NCBI RefSeq assembly: GCF_017377775.1
Contig: NZ_JAFVLN010000010.1
Location: 1-64,000, forward strand
Length of the DNA: 64,000 nt
Source: Streptomyces sp. VRA16 Mangrove soil
GTDB lineage: Bacteria > Actinomycetota > Actinomycetes > Streptomycetales > Streptomycetaceae
Direction of reading: 5' to 3'
Under the pieces are notes generated by a model that did no database searches, was not told the DNA's origin, and was given only the letters and a program-made list of their open reading frames with translations. This document shows, piece after piece, positions 52,354-61,309 of this stretch (within the stretch, counting starts at the first letter, position 1; every line of letters starts with the position of its first letter). Both the position numbers and the translations under genes were made by a program.

Positions 52354-54677
52354 CCCGTTCGGGGTGGCTGCGCGACCTCGGCCTCGGCATGCGGTTCGCC
52401 TTCTCCGGCGGCCGCGAAGGCTGGGTCCGTACGCTGCTCACGGCGCTCGGCGTCGGCCTCGGCGTGGCGCTGCTGCTCGGGGCGGCCTCCGTGCCGACGC
52501 TGCTGCACGAGCGCGACGCGCGGGGCGACGCACGGCAGCTGGGCGTCGGTGACCTCGACGGCAGGCTGAAGAAGAGCGACCGCACGATGCTGGCCCGCTC
52601 GCTCTCCTCGGGCTACCGCGACGACACGGTCGACGGCTATCTGCTGCGCCCCGAGGGCGCCCACCCGCCGCTGCCGCCCGGCGTCGACAAGCTGCCGGGC
52701 CCCGGCGAGATGGTGGTCTCGCCCGCCCTGAAGAAGCTGCTCGACTCCCCCGACGGCACGCTGCTGAAGGAGCGCTACGACTACCGCATCGTGGGCACGA
52801 TCCACGACGCGGGCCTGGAGAGCCCGTTCCACCTCTATCTCTACGCGGGCAGCGACACCCTCGCCGACAACGCCAACACGTCCCGCCTCGACCACTTCGG
52901 GGTGGACTACGGCACCGACGAGATGGACCCGATCCTGGTCGTCCTGATCGTGCTCGCCTGCATGGTCCTGCTCGTTCCCGTCGCCATCTTCATCGCGACG
53001 GCCGTACGGTTCGGCGGCGAGCGCCGCGACCGGCGGCTCGCCGCGCTGCGGCTGGTCGGCGCGGACGCCCGGATGACCCGCAGGACGGCGGCGGGCGAGG
53101 CGCTGTTCGGCACGCTGCTCGGCATCGGGTTCGGCATCGGGTTCTTCCTCGCCGGGCGGCAGCTCTTCGCCGTCGTGAAGGTCTGGCGGCTGGACGCGTT
53201 CCCCTCCGACTTCAGCCCGGTGCCGGTGCTCGGCGCGCTGATCCTGCTGGCCGTGCCGCTCGCGGCGATCGCGGTCACCGTGTTCGCACTGCGCTCGGTG
53301 ACCATCGAGCCGCTGGGCGTCGTGCGCAGCGGCCGCCCGCGGGCCCGCCGGCTGTGGTGGCGGCTGCCGGTGCCGGTGTTCGGCGCGCTGCTGCTGCTCA
53401 CGACGGGCGCCGGTGACACGCGGGGCCGCCTCGGAGTGGCCCGGACCGCGACCGGCATCGGGCTCGTCCTGCTCGGTCTCGTCCTGGTGCTGCCGTGGCT
53501 GGTGGAGGCGGTCGTACGGCGGCTGCGCGGCGGCCCGGTGCCGTGGCAACTGGCCGTGCGCAGGCTCCAGTTGAGCAGCAACGGCGCGAGCCGCGCGGTC
53601 GCGGGGATCACCATCGCGGTGGCGGGCGGCATCGCCCTTCAGATGTACATGTCCGGCATCGACGGCGACTTCACCCAGTCGACGGGGCAGGACCCGTCGC
53701 GGGCGCAGTTCGGCGCGTACGCCGACGCGTCGAACGGGAAGCTGGCCGAGCGGATGGTGCGCGACTTCGAGGCGACCAAGGGCGTGCGCTCGGTGATCGG
53801 CACCGTGGACACCTGGGTGACCCCGGCGGGCGCGAAGCCGGACGCGGACGGCGTCCAGCGCACCGTGACCCTCTCCGTCGGCACCTGCGCCACCCTGCGC
53901 GAACTGGCGAAGGTGCCGTCCTGCCACGACGGCGACGTCTTCCGCGTCACCGGGACCGACGACACCGTGCAGGACGCCCAGGTGACGAAGGACGCCAGGC
54001 CCGGCGCCCGCCTCGACCTCGGGGACTCCGGCGCCCTGCGGTGGACGCTGCCGAAGGACACGCGCGCGGTGAAGGCACGGCGCGACCCGGGCGGCCATCT
54101 CTTCGGTGGCATCCTCGCCACCCCGTCCGCCGTCGACATCGGGCGGGTGGACACCGCCACCACGACGGCCCAGATCCAGGTGGACCTGCGGGTGCCCGAC
54201 GCCGCCGAGTACGTGCGCAACACCGGCTTCCGGCTCGACCCGGGCATGCGGATGTACGCGTACCAGGGGCTGGCCACCGACGAGGAGTACGCGCGGATCC
54301 GGCGCGGCCTGTTCACGGCGGCGGCGCTGACGATGACGCTGATCGCGGCGTCCATGCTGGTCTCGCAGATCGAGCAGCTGCGCGACCGCAGGCGGCTGTT
54401 GTCGGTGCTGGTCGCCTACGGCACCCGGCGTTCGACGCTGGCCTGGTCGGTGCTGTGGCAGACGGCGATCCCGGTCGTGCTCGGCATGACGGTGGCGGTC
54501 GGGGGCGGGCTCGTGCTCGGCCGGCTGATGCTGCGGATGGCCGGCAAACAGGTCACGGACTGGCTGGTGTTCCTGCCGCTCACGGGGGTGGGCGCGGCGG
54601 CGATCGCGGCGGTCACCCTGCTGAGCCTGCCGCCGCTGTACCGGCTGATGCGGCCGGAAGGGCTGCGCACGGAGTAG
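52350..54677 (+). CDS. FtsX-like ABC permease
   Basis: 775 aa. An N-terminal helix (LLTALGVGLGVALLLGAASV) is followed by a large external domain, three helices around residues 190-320 (ILVVLIVLACMVLLVPVAIF, ALILLAVPLAAIAVTVFAL), a central pair (about 345-390), another external domain and three C-terminal helices (FTAAALTMTLIAASMLVSQI, VVLGMTVAVGGGLVLGRLML). This is the duplicated FtsX layout of actinobacterial MacB-like exporters, probably involved in envelope stress or antibiotic export. It is the last gene of the PadR operon. Confidence 0.9.
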   Translation: MTRSGWLRDLGLGMRFAFSGGREGWVRTLLTALGVGLGVALLLGAASVPTLLHERDARGDARQLGVGDLDGRLKKSDRTMLARSLSSGYRDDTVDGYLLRPEGAHPPLPPGVDKLPGPGEMVVSPALKKLLDSPDGTLLKERYDYRIVGTIHDAGLESPFHLYLYAGSDTLADNANTSRLDHFGVDYGTDEMDPILVVLIVLACMVLLVPVAIFIATAVRFGGERRDRRLAALRLVGADARMTRRTAAGEALFGTLLGIGFGIGFFLAGRQLFAVVKVWRLDAFPSDFSPVPVLGALILLAVPLAAIAVTVFALRSVTIEPLGVVRSGRPRARRLWWRLPVPVFGALLLLTTGAGDTRGRLGVARTATGIGLVLLGLVLVLPWLVEAVVRRLRGGPVPWQLAVRRLQLSSNGASRAVAGITIAVAGGIALQMYMSGIDGDFTQSTGQDPSRAQFGAYADASNGKLAERMVRDFEATKGVRSVIGTVDTWVTPAGAKPDADGVQRTVTLSVGTCATLRELAKVPSCHDGDVFRVTGTDDTVQDAQVTKDARPGARLDLGDSGALRWTLPKDTRAVKARRDPGGHLFGGILATPSAVDIGRVDTATTTAQIQVDLRVPDAAEYVRNTGFRLDPGMRMYAYQGLATDEEYARIRRGLFTAAALTMTLIAASMLVSQIEQLRDRRRLLSVLVAYGTRRSTLAWSVLWQTAIPVVLGMTVAVGGGLVLGRLMLRMAGKQVTDWLVFLPLTGVGAAAIAAVTLLSLPPLYRLMRPEGLRTE

Positions 54678-54690
54678 CCCGCGGGACCCG

Positions 54691-54724
54691 AAAGCCCCTC
54701 CGCACACTGCGCGGAGGGGCTTTT
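54691..54724 (+). terminator. Intrinsic terminator after the FtsX-like gene
   Basis: AAAGCCCCTCCGC (54691-54703) and GCGGAGGGGCTTTT (54711-54724) form a long stem ending in T, between convergent genes. Confidence 0.88.
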
Positions 54725-54735
54725 CGCGGTGCGGG

Positions 54736-55164
54736 TCAGAGGCTGTACTCCTTCACGACCCGGCGCACCTGGGCGATGAGCATGCCCACGTTCACCGACT
54801 TGCGGCAGATCACCACGGCGACGACGTCCTGCTGCTCGGTGAGGCGGACGAACAGGTGGGTGACGTTGTCGCTGTTGACCAGGATCTCCTGGAAGAAGTG
54901 GTTGTCGTGGGTCTGGCCGCGCCGCTCCTTCCAGACGTCCTCGATCATCAGGACGGTGCGCCCCTGGAACAGGTCGAGGGTGGCCCCCGCCAGCAGGTCG
55001 AGCACTTCGGAGGGATGGTTGTCCACGGTCTCGTACGAGAGCAGCATGCCGGTGGACATGTCGACGACACCCGCTGCCACGCAGTCGGGGGCTTCGGTAC
55101 GGAGACTCTTGACCAGGCCCATGACCTGGTCGGAGAAGCTGGCGTTCATGCGCTTCGTCGCCAT
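54736..55164 (-). CDS. Roadblock/LC7-like protein (hypothetical)
   Basis: 142 aa. The alternating pattern (SDQVMGLVKSLRTEAPDCVA, AGVVDMSTGMLLSYETVD, NVTHLFVRLTEQQDVVAVVI) resembles the profilin-like roadblock fold. Last of three minus-strand genes; it starts eight bases after the roadblock gene upstream of it. Streptomyces clusters of this type feed small GTPase or sensory complexes, but no GTPase is present here. Confidence 0.65.
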   Translation of the reverse strand: MATKRMNASFSDQVMGLVKSLRTEAPDCVAAGVVDMSTGMLLSYETVDNHPSEVLDLLAGATLDLFQGRTVLMIEDVWKERRGQTHDNHFFQEILVNSDNVTHLFVRLTEQQDVVAVVICRKSVNVGMLIAQVRRVVKEYSL

Positions 55165-55171
55165 TCCCTCA

Positions 55172-55558
55172 TCACACGCCTTCCGGGGTCTTCTCCGCGA
55201 GGATCGCCTCGATCCGGTCGAGGGCCGGCTGGGTCGCCGCGTGCAGCCGGTCGACGTCCAGGCCCTCGTCGCCGAGGACGACCATGAGCGCGGTGTCGCC
55301 GACCGCGTAGAAGGCGGCGCAGCCCCGGCTGCCGTACGTCACCGTCCTGCGCAGCGTGCCGCGGGAGGTGAGGTCGGCGGTGCGCCGGGCGAGGCCGAGC
55401 CCGGCGGCGGCGACGGCCGCCAGGCCCTCCTTGTCGATGGCGTCGGCGGTGTCGGCGGCGATGAGCAGCCCGTCGGCCGCGGCGACGGCCGTGTCGGTGA
55501 TGCCGGTGACCTGCTCGCGCAGGCCGCGCATCTCCAGCGCGAGTGCGTTGTGATCCAT
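55172..55558 (-). CDS. Roadblock/LC7-domain protein
   Basis: 128 aa. LALEMRGLREQVTGITDTAV, AAADGLLIAADTADAIDKEG and FYAVGDTALMVVLGDEGLD match the roadblock/LC7 domain, a dimerising profilin-like module that regulates MglA-type GTPases in bacteria. It lies between a DNA-binding-like regulator gene and the second roadblock-like gene, all on the minus strand with small gaps. Confidence 0.87.
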   Translation of the reverse strand: MDHNALALEMRGLREQVTGITDTAVAAADGLLIAADTADAIDKEGLAAVAAAGLGLARRTADLTSRGTLRRTVTYGSRGCAAFYAVGDTALMVVLGDEGLDVDRLHAATQPALDRIEAILAEKTPEGV

Positions 55559-55660
55559 GAGTCCATCCCCCCAGGTGCAGAGTGCATCTGATTGTGTGTT
55601 CCGTCGGATGCCCCTCGCCGGTCACCGCGTCCCCCGACCCGGCACCGCCGAAGGGCGGGC

Positions 55661-56581
55661 TCAACTCGCCTTGCTTCTCTGCGGGTTGAGGGCTTCGTTG
55701 ATGCCACTGGCGCCGGGCCGGCGGCGCGGCAGGTCCGTCGGCTCCGCCGGCGCCTGCGCCTCCTCGTGCCGCGCCTCCAGCTCGGGGCGGGCCGGGGCCG
55801 GCGGCAGGGCGCGCAGCCGCGGGGCGATCCGCACGCCGGGGCGCACTCCGGGCAGGCGCGCGGGGACAGGCTTCTCGTCGCACTCCAGGAGCCCTTCGGC
55901 CAGCATCCGCGCGACCTCGACCGTGACGGCGTAGACGGCGCGTCCGGTGCGGAAGGCGAGGTCGCGGGCGGTACGGCGGCCGTCGGCGTGCAGCAGCAGT
56001 TCGCGCCGCAGCGCGGTGAGCCGGACGGCGGGCACGGCGCGGGTGCCGGGGGCCGGTCGCTCCCGGTCGGGGCCGACGCGGTACGGGAGTTCGGCGACGG
56101 CGAGCAGCCGTCGGGCCGCGTCCTGGAGCAGCAGGGCAGGGGTCTCGCCGACCGGCGACGGGGCCGCGGGTTCACCCTCGGGGGCGCGCTCGCAGCCGGT
56201 GACGACCCCGGCGACGACGGCGAACGTGGCGTCCTGCATCGCCTGAAGACACACCACGCGCAACTGCACGGCCCCGGCGTACCGGTGGGCGATCAGCCCC
56301 GCGACGGGCCAGGCCGATCCACCCGCCTCCCGGACGAGTTCGGCCCACTGCTCGTCGGTGACGCGGCCGGAGCGCAGCAGCAGCGCCTCCGGGCCCGGGG
56401 AGCCGGGACTCTCGACGGCGACGACCAGACCGTGGCGCAGATGGAGGGTGCCGCCGGGGCTGCCGCTCACCCGCACCCGGCCGGTGAACTCCTCGTGCCC
56501 GCAGGCGATCAGGGTCTGGGCCAGCAGGTCGCAGCCGGCCTGGCCGAGAGGGCCCCACCCGTCCCACCGCATGACCGCCAT
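55661..56581 (-). CDS. Putative transcriptional regulator, DUF4388-like
   Basis: 306 aa. The N-terminal half (HEEFTGRVRVSGSPGGTLHL, RHGLVVAVESPGSPGPEALL, LRSGRVTDEQWAELV) has the beta pattern of DUF4388/PATAN domains. The second half contains a winged-helix-like stretch (ALRRELLLHADGRRTARDLA, YAVTVEVARMLAEGLLECDE), then a Pro-rich tail. The family assignment is tentative. The ATG at 56581 with GGGGG just upstream is favoured over 56602. First gene of the roadblock cluster. Confidence 0.6.
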   Translation of the reverse strand: MAVMRWDGWGPLGQAGCDLLAQTLIACGHEEFTGRVRVSGSPGGTLHLRHGLVVAVESPGSPGPEALLLRSGRVTDEQWAELVREAGGSAWPVAGLIAHRYAGAVQLRVVCLQAMQDATFAVVAGVVTGCERAPEGEPAAPSPVGETPALLLQDAARRLLAVAELPYRVGPDRERPAPGTRAVPAVRLTALRRELLLHADGRRTARDLAFRTGRAVYAVTVEVARMLAEGLLECDEKPVPARLPGVRPGVRIAPRLRALPPAPARPELEARHEEAQAPAEPTDLPRRRPGASGINEALNPQRSKAS

Positions 56582-56756
56582 CACACCCCCGGCGTTTCGC
56601 ACAGACGCCTGACGCGTCGCACTCAGGGGGGATGTTGTATCAGCCGGGGCGCACGTCCCCGTGGCACATTTCCTACCTGCCTCTACCTGACGCGAGTTGA
56701 CGCATCCGGCGGCACAAAAGCCAGTGTCCCGGGCTGATTTGACCGGTTGTCACCCG

Positions 56757-57710
56757 TCAGGATTCAGCCCCGAGCACCCGTACGGGCAGCGGTTCCAGCG
56801 CCTCGCGAAGCGCCGCGGCGAGCTCCTCGTACTCGGTGGCGCGCGCGGCTCCGCCGCGCATGGCGAGGGCGATCCGGCGGGTGGGGGCGGGCTCGGCGAA
56901 GGACCCGGTGAGCAGCTGCGTGCTGCGGGCGGTCTCGACGCGCAGCGCGGTGCGGGGCAGCAGGGTGCAGCCGAGCCCGCCCGCGACGAGCTGCACGAGG
57001 GTGGAGAGCCCGGCCGCGGTCGTGGTGACGTCGACGTCGTCGCGCCCCGCCTCCCGGCAGATGTCGAGCGCCTGGTCGCGCAGGCAGTGCCCCTCGTCGA
57101 GCAGCAGCAGGTTCAGCTCGCGCAGCGCCTCGCGCGGGATGCCCTCGCGGCCACCGAGCCAGTGATCGAGCGGGGTGACCAGCAGGAAGTCCTCGTCGAA
57201 CAAAGGGAGTTCGGTGACGCCCGGCACCCCGAGCGGCACCGCGAGCAGCAGCAGGTCGAGCCGCCCCGCGCCGAGCCCCTCGATGAGCGAGGAGGTCTGC
57301 TCCTCGTGCACCTGCAGATCCAGCTCCGGGTACCGGTCGTGGACGAGGCGCAGCACGGTCGGCAGCAGATACGGCGCGACGGTCGGGATCACGCCGAGCC
57401 GCAGCGCCCCGGTGAACGGCGCCCGCACCGCCTCGGCGTCCTCCATCAGCGCCCCGACCTCGTCGAGCACGGCGCGCGCCCGCACCGCGATCCGCTCCCC
57501 GGCGGGCGAGAGCAGCACTTTTCTCGTCGTACGCTCGACCAGGGTGACCCCCAGTGCCTCCTCCAGGGCCGAGACGGCCCCCGACAGCGCGGGCTGGCTC
57601 ATCCCGATCGCGGCGGCGGCATCCCGGAAGTGCAGATGCTCCGCGACCGCGGCGAACGCCCTCAACTGCGCCAGGCTCGGCTGCTTGCGCTTCCCGTTCT
57701 GCACGGCCAC
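56757..57710 (-). CDS. oxyR: LysR-type hydrogen peroxide regulator OxyR
   Basis: 317 aa. The N-terminal LysR HTH (PSLAQLRAFAAVAEHLHFRD, AAAAIGMSQPALSGAVSALE) is followed by the regulatory domain with the redox pair in LLDEGHCLRDQALDICREAG (two Cys eight residues apart, as in E. coli C199/C208). It senses peroxide and activates ahpCD, which is divergent from it. The GTG at 57710 has GGAGGTG at good spacing and gives a normal OxyR N-terminus. Confidence 0.95.
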   Translation of the reverse strand: MAVQNGKRKQPSLAQLRAFAAVAEHLHFRDAAAAIGMSQPALSGAVSALEEALGVTLVERTTRKVLLSPAGERIAVRARAVLDEVGALMEDAEAVRAPFTGALRLGVIPTVAPYLLPTVLRLVHDRYPELDLQVHEEQTSSLIEGLGAGRLDLLLLAVPLGVPGVTELPLFDEDFLLVTPLDHWLGGREGIPREALRELNLLLLDEGHCLRDQALDICREAGRDDVDVTTTAAGLSTLVQLVAGGLGCTLLPRTALRVETARSTQLLTGSFAEPAPTRRIALAMRGGAARATEYEELAAALREALEPLPVRVLGAES

Positions 57711-57842
57711 TGATAGCCACCTCCGATCAACACGACCGAGTCTAGCTATTTCCGTAATCAATGCACTCTGTGCCACGATCATGCGTAGTCCAACCCATGG
57801 AAAAGTCCCCAAAAGGGACGTTTCTATCTGCTAGGAGTACGT
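57711..57842. promoter_or_regulatory. oxyR-ahpC divergent promoter region
   Basis: 132 bp. An AT-rich part around 57738-57770 (TCTAGCTATTTCCGTAATCA) has partial resemblance to the spaced ATAG/CTAT pattern of OxyR sites. The ahpC ribosome site CTAGGAG (57832-57838) is clear. Confidence 0.5.
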
Positions 57843-58397
57843 GTGCTCACTGTCGGTGACAAGTTCCCCGAGTTCGACCTGACTGCCTGTGTCTCGCTGG
57901 AGAAGGGCAAGGAGTTCGAGCAGATCAACCACAAGACCTACGAGGGCAAGTGGAAGATCGTCTTCGCATGGCCCAAGGACTTCACCTTCGTGTGCCCGAC
58001 CGAGATCGCCGCCTTCGGCAAGCTGAACGACGAGTTCGCCGACCGTGACGCCCAGATCCTCGGCTTCTCCGGTGACTCCGAGTTCGTGCACCACGCCTGG
58101 CGCAAGGACCACCCGGACCTGACCGACCTGCCCTTCCCGATGCTGGCCGACTCGAAGCACGAGCTCATGCGTGACCTCGGCATCGAGGGCGAGGACGGCT
58201 TCGCGCAGCGCGCCGTCTTCATCGTCGACCAGAACAACGAGATCCAGTTCACGATGGTGACCGCCGGCTCCGTCGGCCGTAACCCCAAGGAGGTCCTGCG
58301 GGTCCTCGACGCTCTCCAGACGGACGAGCTGTGCCCGTGCAACTGGAGCAAGGGCGACGAGACCCTGGACCCGGTCGCGCTGCTCTCCGGCGAGTGA
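57843..58397 (+). CDS. ahpC: Alkyl hydroperoxide reductase, peroxiredoxin subunit
   Basis: 184 aa. The peroxidatic Cys is in DFTFVCPTEIAAF (residue 51) and the resolving cysteines are in DELCPCNWSKGD. It reduces peroxides and is recycled by AhpD, encoded 20 bp downstream. GTG start. The divergent OxyR gene implies peroxide induction. Confidence 0.97.
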   Translation: MLTVGDKFPEFDLTACVSLEKGKEFEQINHKTYEGKWKIVFAWPKDFTFVCPTEIAAFGKLNDEFADRDAQILGFSGDSEFVHHAWRKDHPDLTDLPFPMLADSKHELMRDLGIEGEDGFAQRAVFIVDQNNEIQFTMVTAGSVGRNPKEVLRVLDALQTDELCPCNWSKGDETLDPVALLSGE

Positions 58398-58417
58398 ACC
58401 GAACGGACTGATCTGAC

Positions 58418-58948
58418 ATGGCACTCGACGAACTGAAGTCCGCCATACCGGACTACGCCAAGGACCTGAAGCTCAACCTGGGTTCGGTCATCGGCAACTC
58501 GGACCTGCCGGCGCAGCAGCTGTGGGGCACGGTCCTGGCGACCGCCATCGCCGCCCGCTCGCCGCGCGTGCTGAGCGAGCTGGCCCCGGAGGCGGAGGCG
58601 AACCTCTCCCCCGAGGCGTTCAAGGCGGCCAAGTCGGCTGCCGCGATCATGTCGATGAACAACGTCTTCTACCGCACGCGTCATCTGCTCTCGGACGACG
58701 AGTACGGGACGATGCGCGCGGGTCTGCGGATGAACGTCATCGGCAACCCCGGCGTCGACAAGGTCGACTTCGAGCTGTGGTCGTTCGCGGTCTCCGCGAT
58801 CAACGGCTGCGGGATGTGCCTCGACTCGCACGAGCAGGTGCTCCGCAAGGCGGGCGTCGACCGTGACGTGATCCAGGAGGCGTTCAAGATCGCCTCGGTG
58901 ATCCAGGCGGTCGCGGTCACCCTCGACGCGGAAGCCGTCCTGGCGTAA
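58418..58948 (+). CDS. ahpD: Alkyl hydroperoxide reductase AhpD
   Basis: 176 aa. The CxxC active site with its proton relay His is in INGCGMCLDSHEQVLRKAG, and SAAAIMSMNNVFYRTRHLL carries the upstream acidic/His region of the AhpD fold. It transfers electrons to AhpC. Co-transcribed with ahpC. Confidence 0.97.
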   Translation: MALDELKSAIPDYAKDLKLNLGSVIGNSDLPAQQLWGTVLATAIAARSPRVLSELAPEAEANLSPEAFKAAKSAAAIMSMNNVFYRTRHLLSDDEYGTMRAGLRMNVIGNPGVDKVDFELWSFAVSAINGCGMCLDSHEQVLRKAGVDRDVIQEAFKIASVIQAVAVTLDAEAVLA

Positions 58949-58960
58949 CCGGGTCCATGC

Positions 58961-59001
58961 GGCCGGGCCCCGATGCAGATGCATCGGGGCCCGGCCTTTT
59001 T
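58961..59001 (+). terminator. Intrinsic terminator of ahpCD
   Basis: A perfect 16-bp stem (58961-58976 with 58981-58996), AGAT loop, then TTTTT. Confidence 0.93.
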
Positions 59002-59035
59002 GGGTGCGTGGGCGGGTGCGGCGCCGTCGTGGCCG

Positions 59036-59058
59036 GCCGCGCAGTTCCCCGCGCCCCT
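59036..59058. repeat. Single copy of the GCGCAGTTCCCCGCGCCCC repeat
   Basis: Same core as the arms of the inverted repeat at 50928-51052, here just after the ahpCD terminator and before the AI-2E-family gene. Confidence 0.8.
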
Positions 59059-59060
59059 GC

Positions 59061-60434
59061 CTACTCCTGCGACGACGGATCCACCGGAGCGACCGAGACG
59101 GCTGTCGCGCCCCGTGGTGGCGGGGACTGCCGCAGCGCCGCCTCCTGGGACCAGCTCCGGAGGTAGCCGACCACCGTGTTGGTGACGGCCACCAGAGGCA
59201 CGGCGACGACGGCGCCCCCGATCCCGGACACCATGCTCCCCGTCGCCACGGCGAGCACCACGGCCAGCGGATGCACCCGCACCGCCCGGCCGAGGATGAA
59301 CGGCTGCAGGATGTGGCCCTCGATCTGCTGCACGGCCAGAACCACGGCCAGGGTCATCACGGCCGTGAACACGCCCTGCGTGACCAGCGCGACCACCACC
59401 GCCAGCGCCCCGGACACCACCGCGCCGACGAGCGGGATGAACGCGAACAGGAAGATGAAGACGGCGAGCGGCACCGCCATCGGCACCCCGAGGAAGAAGA
59501 TGCCGAGGCCGATGAAGATGGCGTCGATCAGAGCCACTATCACCGTGCCGCGGACGTACGCCGTCAGCGTGCGCCAGGCCCGCGGACCCGCGCCCGCGAT
59601 GCCCGGACGGGCCTGCGCCGGGACGAGCTTGAGCGTCCAGTCCCAGATGCGCCGGCCGTCGTAGAGCAGGAACAGCGTCGAGAACATCGTGAGCAGGATG
59701 CCCGTCATCGCCTCGACGATGACGGTGACGCCTTCGAGACCCGCCGTCGTGATCTCGTTCGTGTTCGCCCCGACGGCGTCGCGCAGCTGCTTCGCGATCT
59801 CGTTGATCTGGTTGTCGGTGACGTGGAAGGGGCTGTTGAGGAGCCACTTGCGCAACTCGTCGATGCCGTCCTGGACCTGGTCGGAGAGGTTGTCGATGTT
59901 CTCCTGGACCTGCCAGACCACGAACCAGCCGACGAGTCCCATGATCACGAAGCCGAGGATCGCGGTGAGCGCGGTGGCGAGCCCTCGCGGTACGCCGTGC
60001 CGGCGCAGCCGGGCCACCGTCGGCTGCAGCAGCGCCGTGATGAGCAGCGCCGCGACGAACGCGAACACCACCAGCTGTACGGAGCTGATGACCTTCATCA
60101 GCACCCAGAGGGCGCCCGCGAGGATCAGCAGCCGCCAGCCCGCCTCGGCGGCGACCCGCAGCCCCCACGGCACGGCGGCGACGGGTTCCGGCCGGGGCGC
60201 TATGGCCGGGGCGTACGTCGGCGGCGCGGGCACCTGGTCGTGCGGCTGCTCGCCCGACGCCCCTTCAGCTTCCTTGTCTGGGGCGGCGGACGGTGCGGGC
60301 CGGCCGGGCAGCGGCGGGCCCGGCGCGTCGCCGTCCTCGTCCCGCTCGGCCTCGGCCCTGCGCTCGTCGAGGCGCTCGCCGACCTTGCTGATCCCGGCGC
60401 CGACTCGGCCGAGCCAGCCTGGAACTCGCGACAT
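59061..60434 (-). CDS. AI-2E-family transporter
   Basis: 457 aa. After a charged, Pro-rich N-terminus there are about eight helices (LLILAGALWVLMKVISSVQL, FVAALLITALLQPTVARLRR, LTAILGFVIMGLVGWFVVWQ, and IDAIFIGLGIFFLGVPMAVP, FIFLFAFIPLVGAVVSGALA in the C-terminal half) of the AI-2E/PerM family. Members export signal molecules or act as Na+/H+ antiporters; the role here is unknown. The ATG at 60434 follows GAGGA; the 60476 start is less likely. Confidence 0.9.
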   Translation of the reverse strand: MSRVPGWLGRVGAGISKVGERLDERRAEAERDEDGDAPGPPLPGRPAPSAAPDKEAEGASGEQPHDQVPAPPTYAPAIAPRPEPVAAVPWGLRVAAEAGWRLLILAGALWVLMKVISSVQLVVFAFVAALLITALLQPTVARLRRHGVPRGLATALTAILGFVIMGLVGWFVVWQVQENIDNLSDQVQDGIDELRKWLLNSPFHVTDNQINEIAKQLRDAVGANTNEITTAGLEGVTVIVEAMTGILLTMFSTLFLLYDGRRIWDWTLKLVPAQARPGIAGAGPRAWRTLTAYVRGTVIVALIDAIFIGLGIFFLGVPMAVPLAVFIFLFAFIPLVGAVVSGALAVVVALVTQGVFTAVMTLAVVLAVQQIEGHILQPFILGRAVRVHPLAVVLAVATGSMVSGIGGAVVAVPLVAVTNTVVGYLRSWSQEAALRQSPPPRGATAVSVAPVDPSSQE

Positions 60435-60522
60435 GATCCGTCCTCTGATTTCCCCCGCAGGGGTCCCCGTGCGCACCCTTCACTCCCCCGGGAGCACCTG
60501 TGGCACCGACCGTACATGGCGA

Positions 60523-60553
60523 AAGCCCCTCACCGTAGGACGGTGAGGGGCTT
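60523..60553 (-). terminator. Terminator after the lytic transglycosylase gene
   Basis: AAGCCCCTCACCG (60523-60535) pairs with CGGTGAGGGGCTT (60541-60553), 25 bp past the stop. Confidence 0.85.
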
Positions 60554-60577
60554 CCGAAGGTTGAACGCGGCCGCGCC

Positions 60578-61291
60578 CTAGTACCAGCTGTTGGCCTGCC
60601 AGAACGACCACGCTTCGCAGGGGCTGCCGTAGCGGGAGTTCATGTAGTTCAGGCCCCACTTGATCTGGGTGGCCGGGTTGGTCTGCCAGTCCGCGCCCGC
60701 GGTGGAGTACTTGGAGGCGGGCAGTGCCTGGAAGAGACCGTAGGCACCGGAGGAGGCGTTGACGGCCTTGTAGTTCCAGCTGGACTCGTGGTCCACGATG
60801 TTGCTGAAGCACTGGAACTGACCGGACGGCACCATCTGGCGCGCCATCGCCTGGATCTGGGCGACGGAGTACGACGACTGCGTGGCGAAGCTGGAGGCGT
60901 CGCGGGTCTCGGAGCGGCTGGCGGCCTCCTTCTTGGCCTCCTCGCGCTCCTTGGCCTCCTTCTCGGCCTTCTCCTTGGCCGCCTGCGCGTCCTGCTGCTT
61001 GGCGATCGCGTCCTCGGCGGCCTTCTTACGGGCTGCCTCCTCCGCGGTCTTCTGCGCAGCGTTGTCCGCGGCGATGGCCTGCGTCTGAGCCTGCTGCTCA
61101 AGTGACGAGGTCTGCACCTGGGCCTGCTGGCCCGCGGGTATGTCGGCGAGGAGGGTCGCGTCGCTCGCCGTGGCTTCAGCCTCGTTGGAGGGCTGAGCGG
61201 TGCTGCCCGAGGCAACACCCACGACGGCGCCGACAGTGGTGACCGCGGTGGCCGAGGCCACTGCGAATCCCCGGACCGAAATCCGGCTCAC
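60578..61291 (-). CDS. Secreted lytic transglycosylase-like protein
   Basis: 237 aa. A signal peptide (VSRISVRGFAVASATAVTTV onward) is followed by a long Ala/Glu/Lys coiled coil (about residues 65-125) and a C-terminal SLT-like domain: MARQMVPSGQFQCFSNIVDH, ESSWNYKAVNASSGAYGLFQ, LPASKYSTAGADWQTNPATQ, IKWGLNYMNSRYGSPCEAW. The Glu in DHESSWN is the expected catalytic acid. It should cleave glycan strands in the wall. The GTG at 61291, after AAGGAA, is the likely start; an ATG at 61309 is an alternative. A leader of more than 400 bp precedes it. Confidence 0.9.
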   Translation of the reverse strand: MSRISVRGFAVASATAVTTVGAVVGVASGSTAQPSNEAEATASDATLLADIPAGQQAQVQTSSLEQQAQTQAIAADNAAQKTAEEAARKKAAEDAIAKQQDAQAAKEKAEKEAKEREEAKKEAASRSETRDASSFATQSSYSVAQIQAMARQMVPSGQFQCFSNIVDHESSWNYKAVNASSGAYGLFQALPASKYSTAGADWQTNPATQIKWGLNYMNSRYGSPCEAWSFWQANSWY

Positions 61292-61309
61292 ACGGTTTCC
61301 TTCCAGCAT

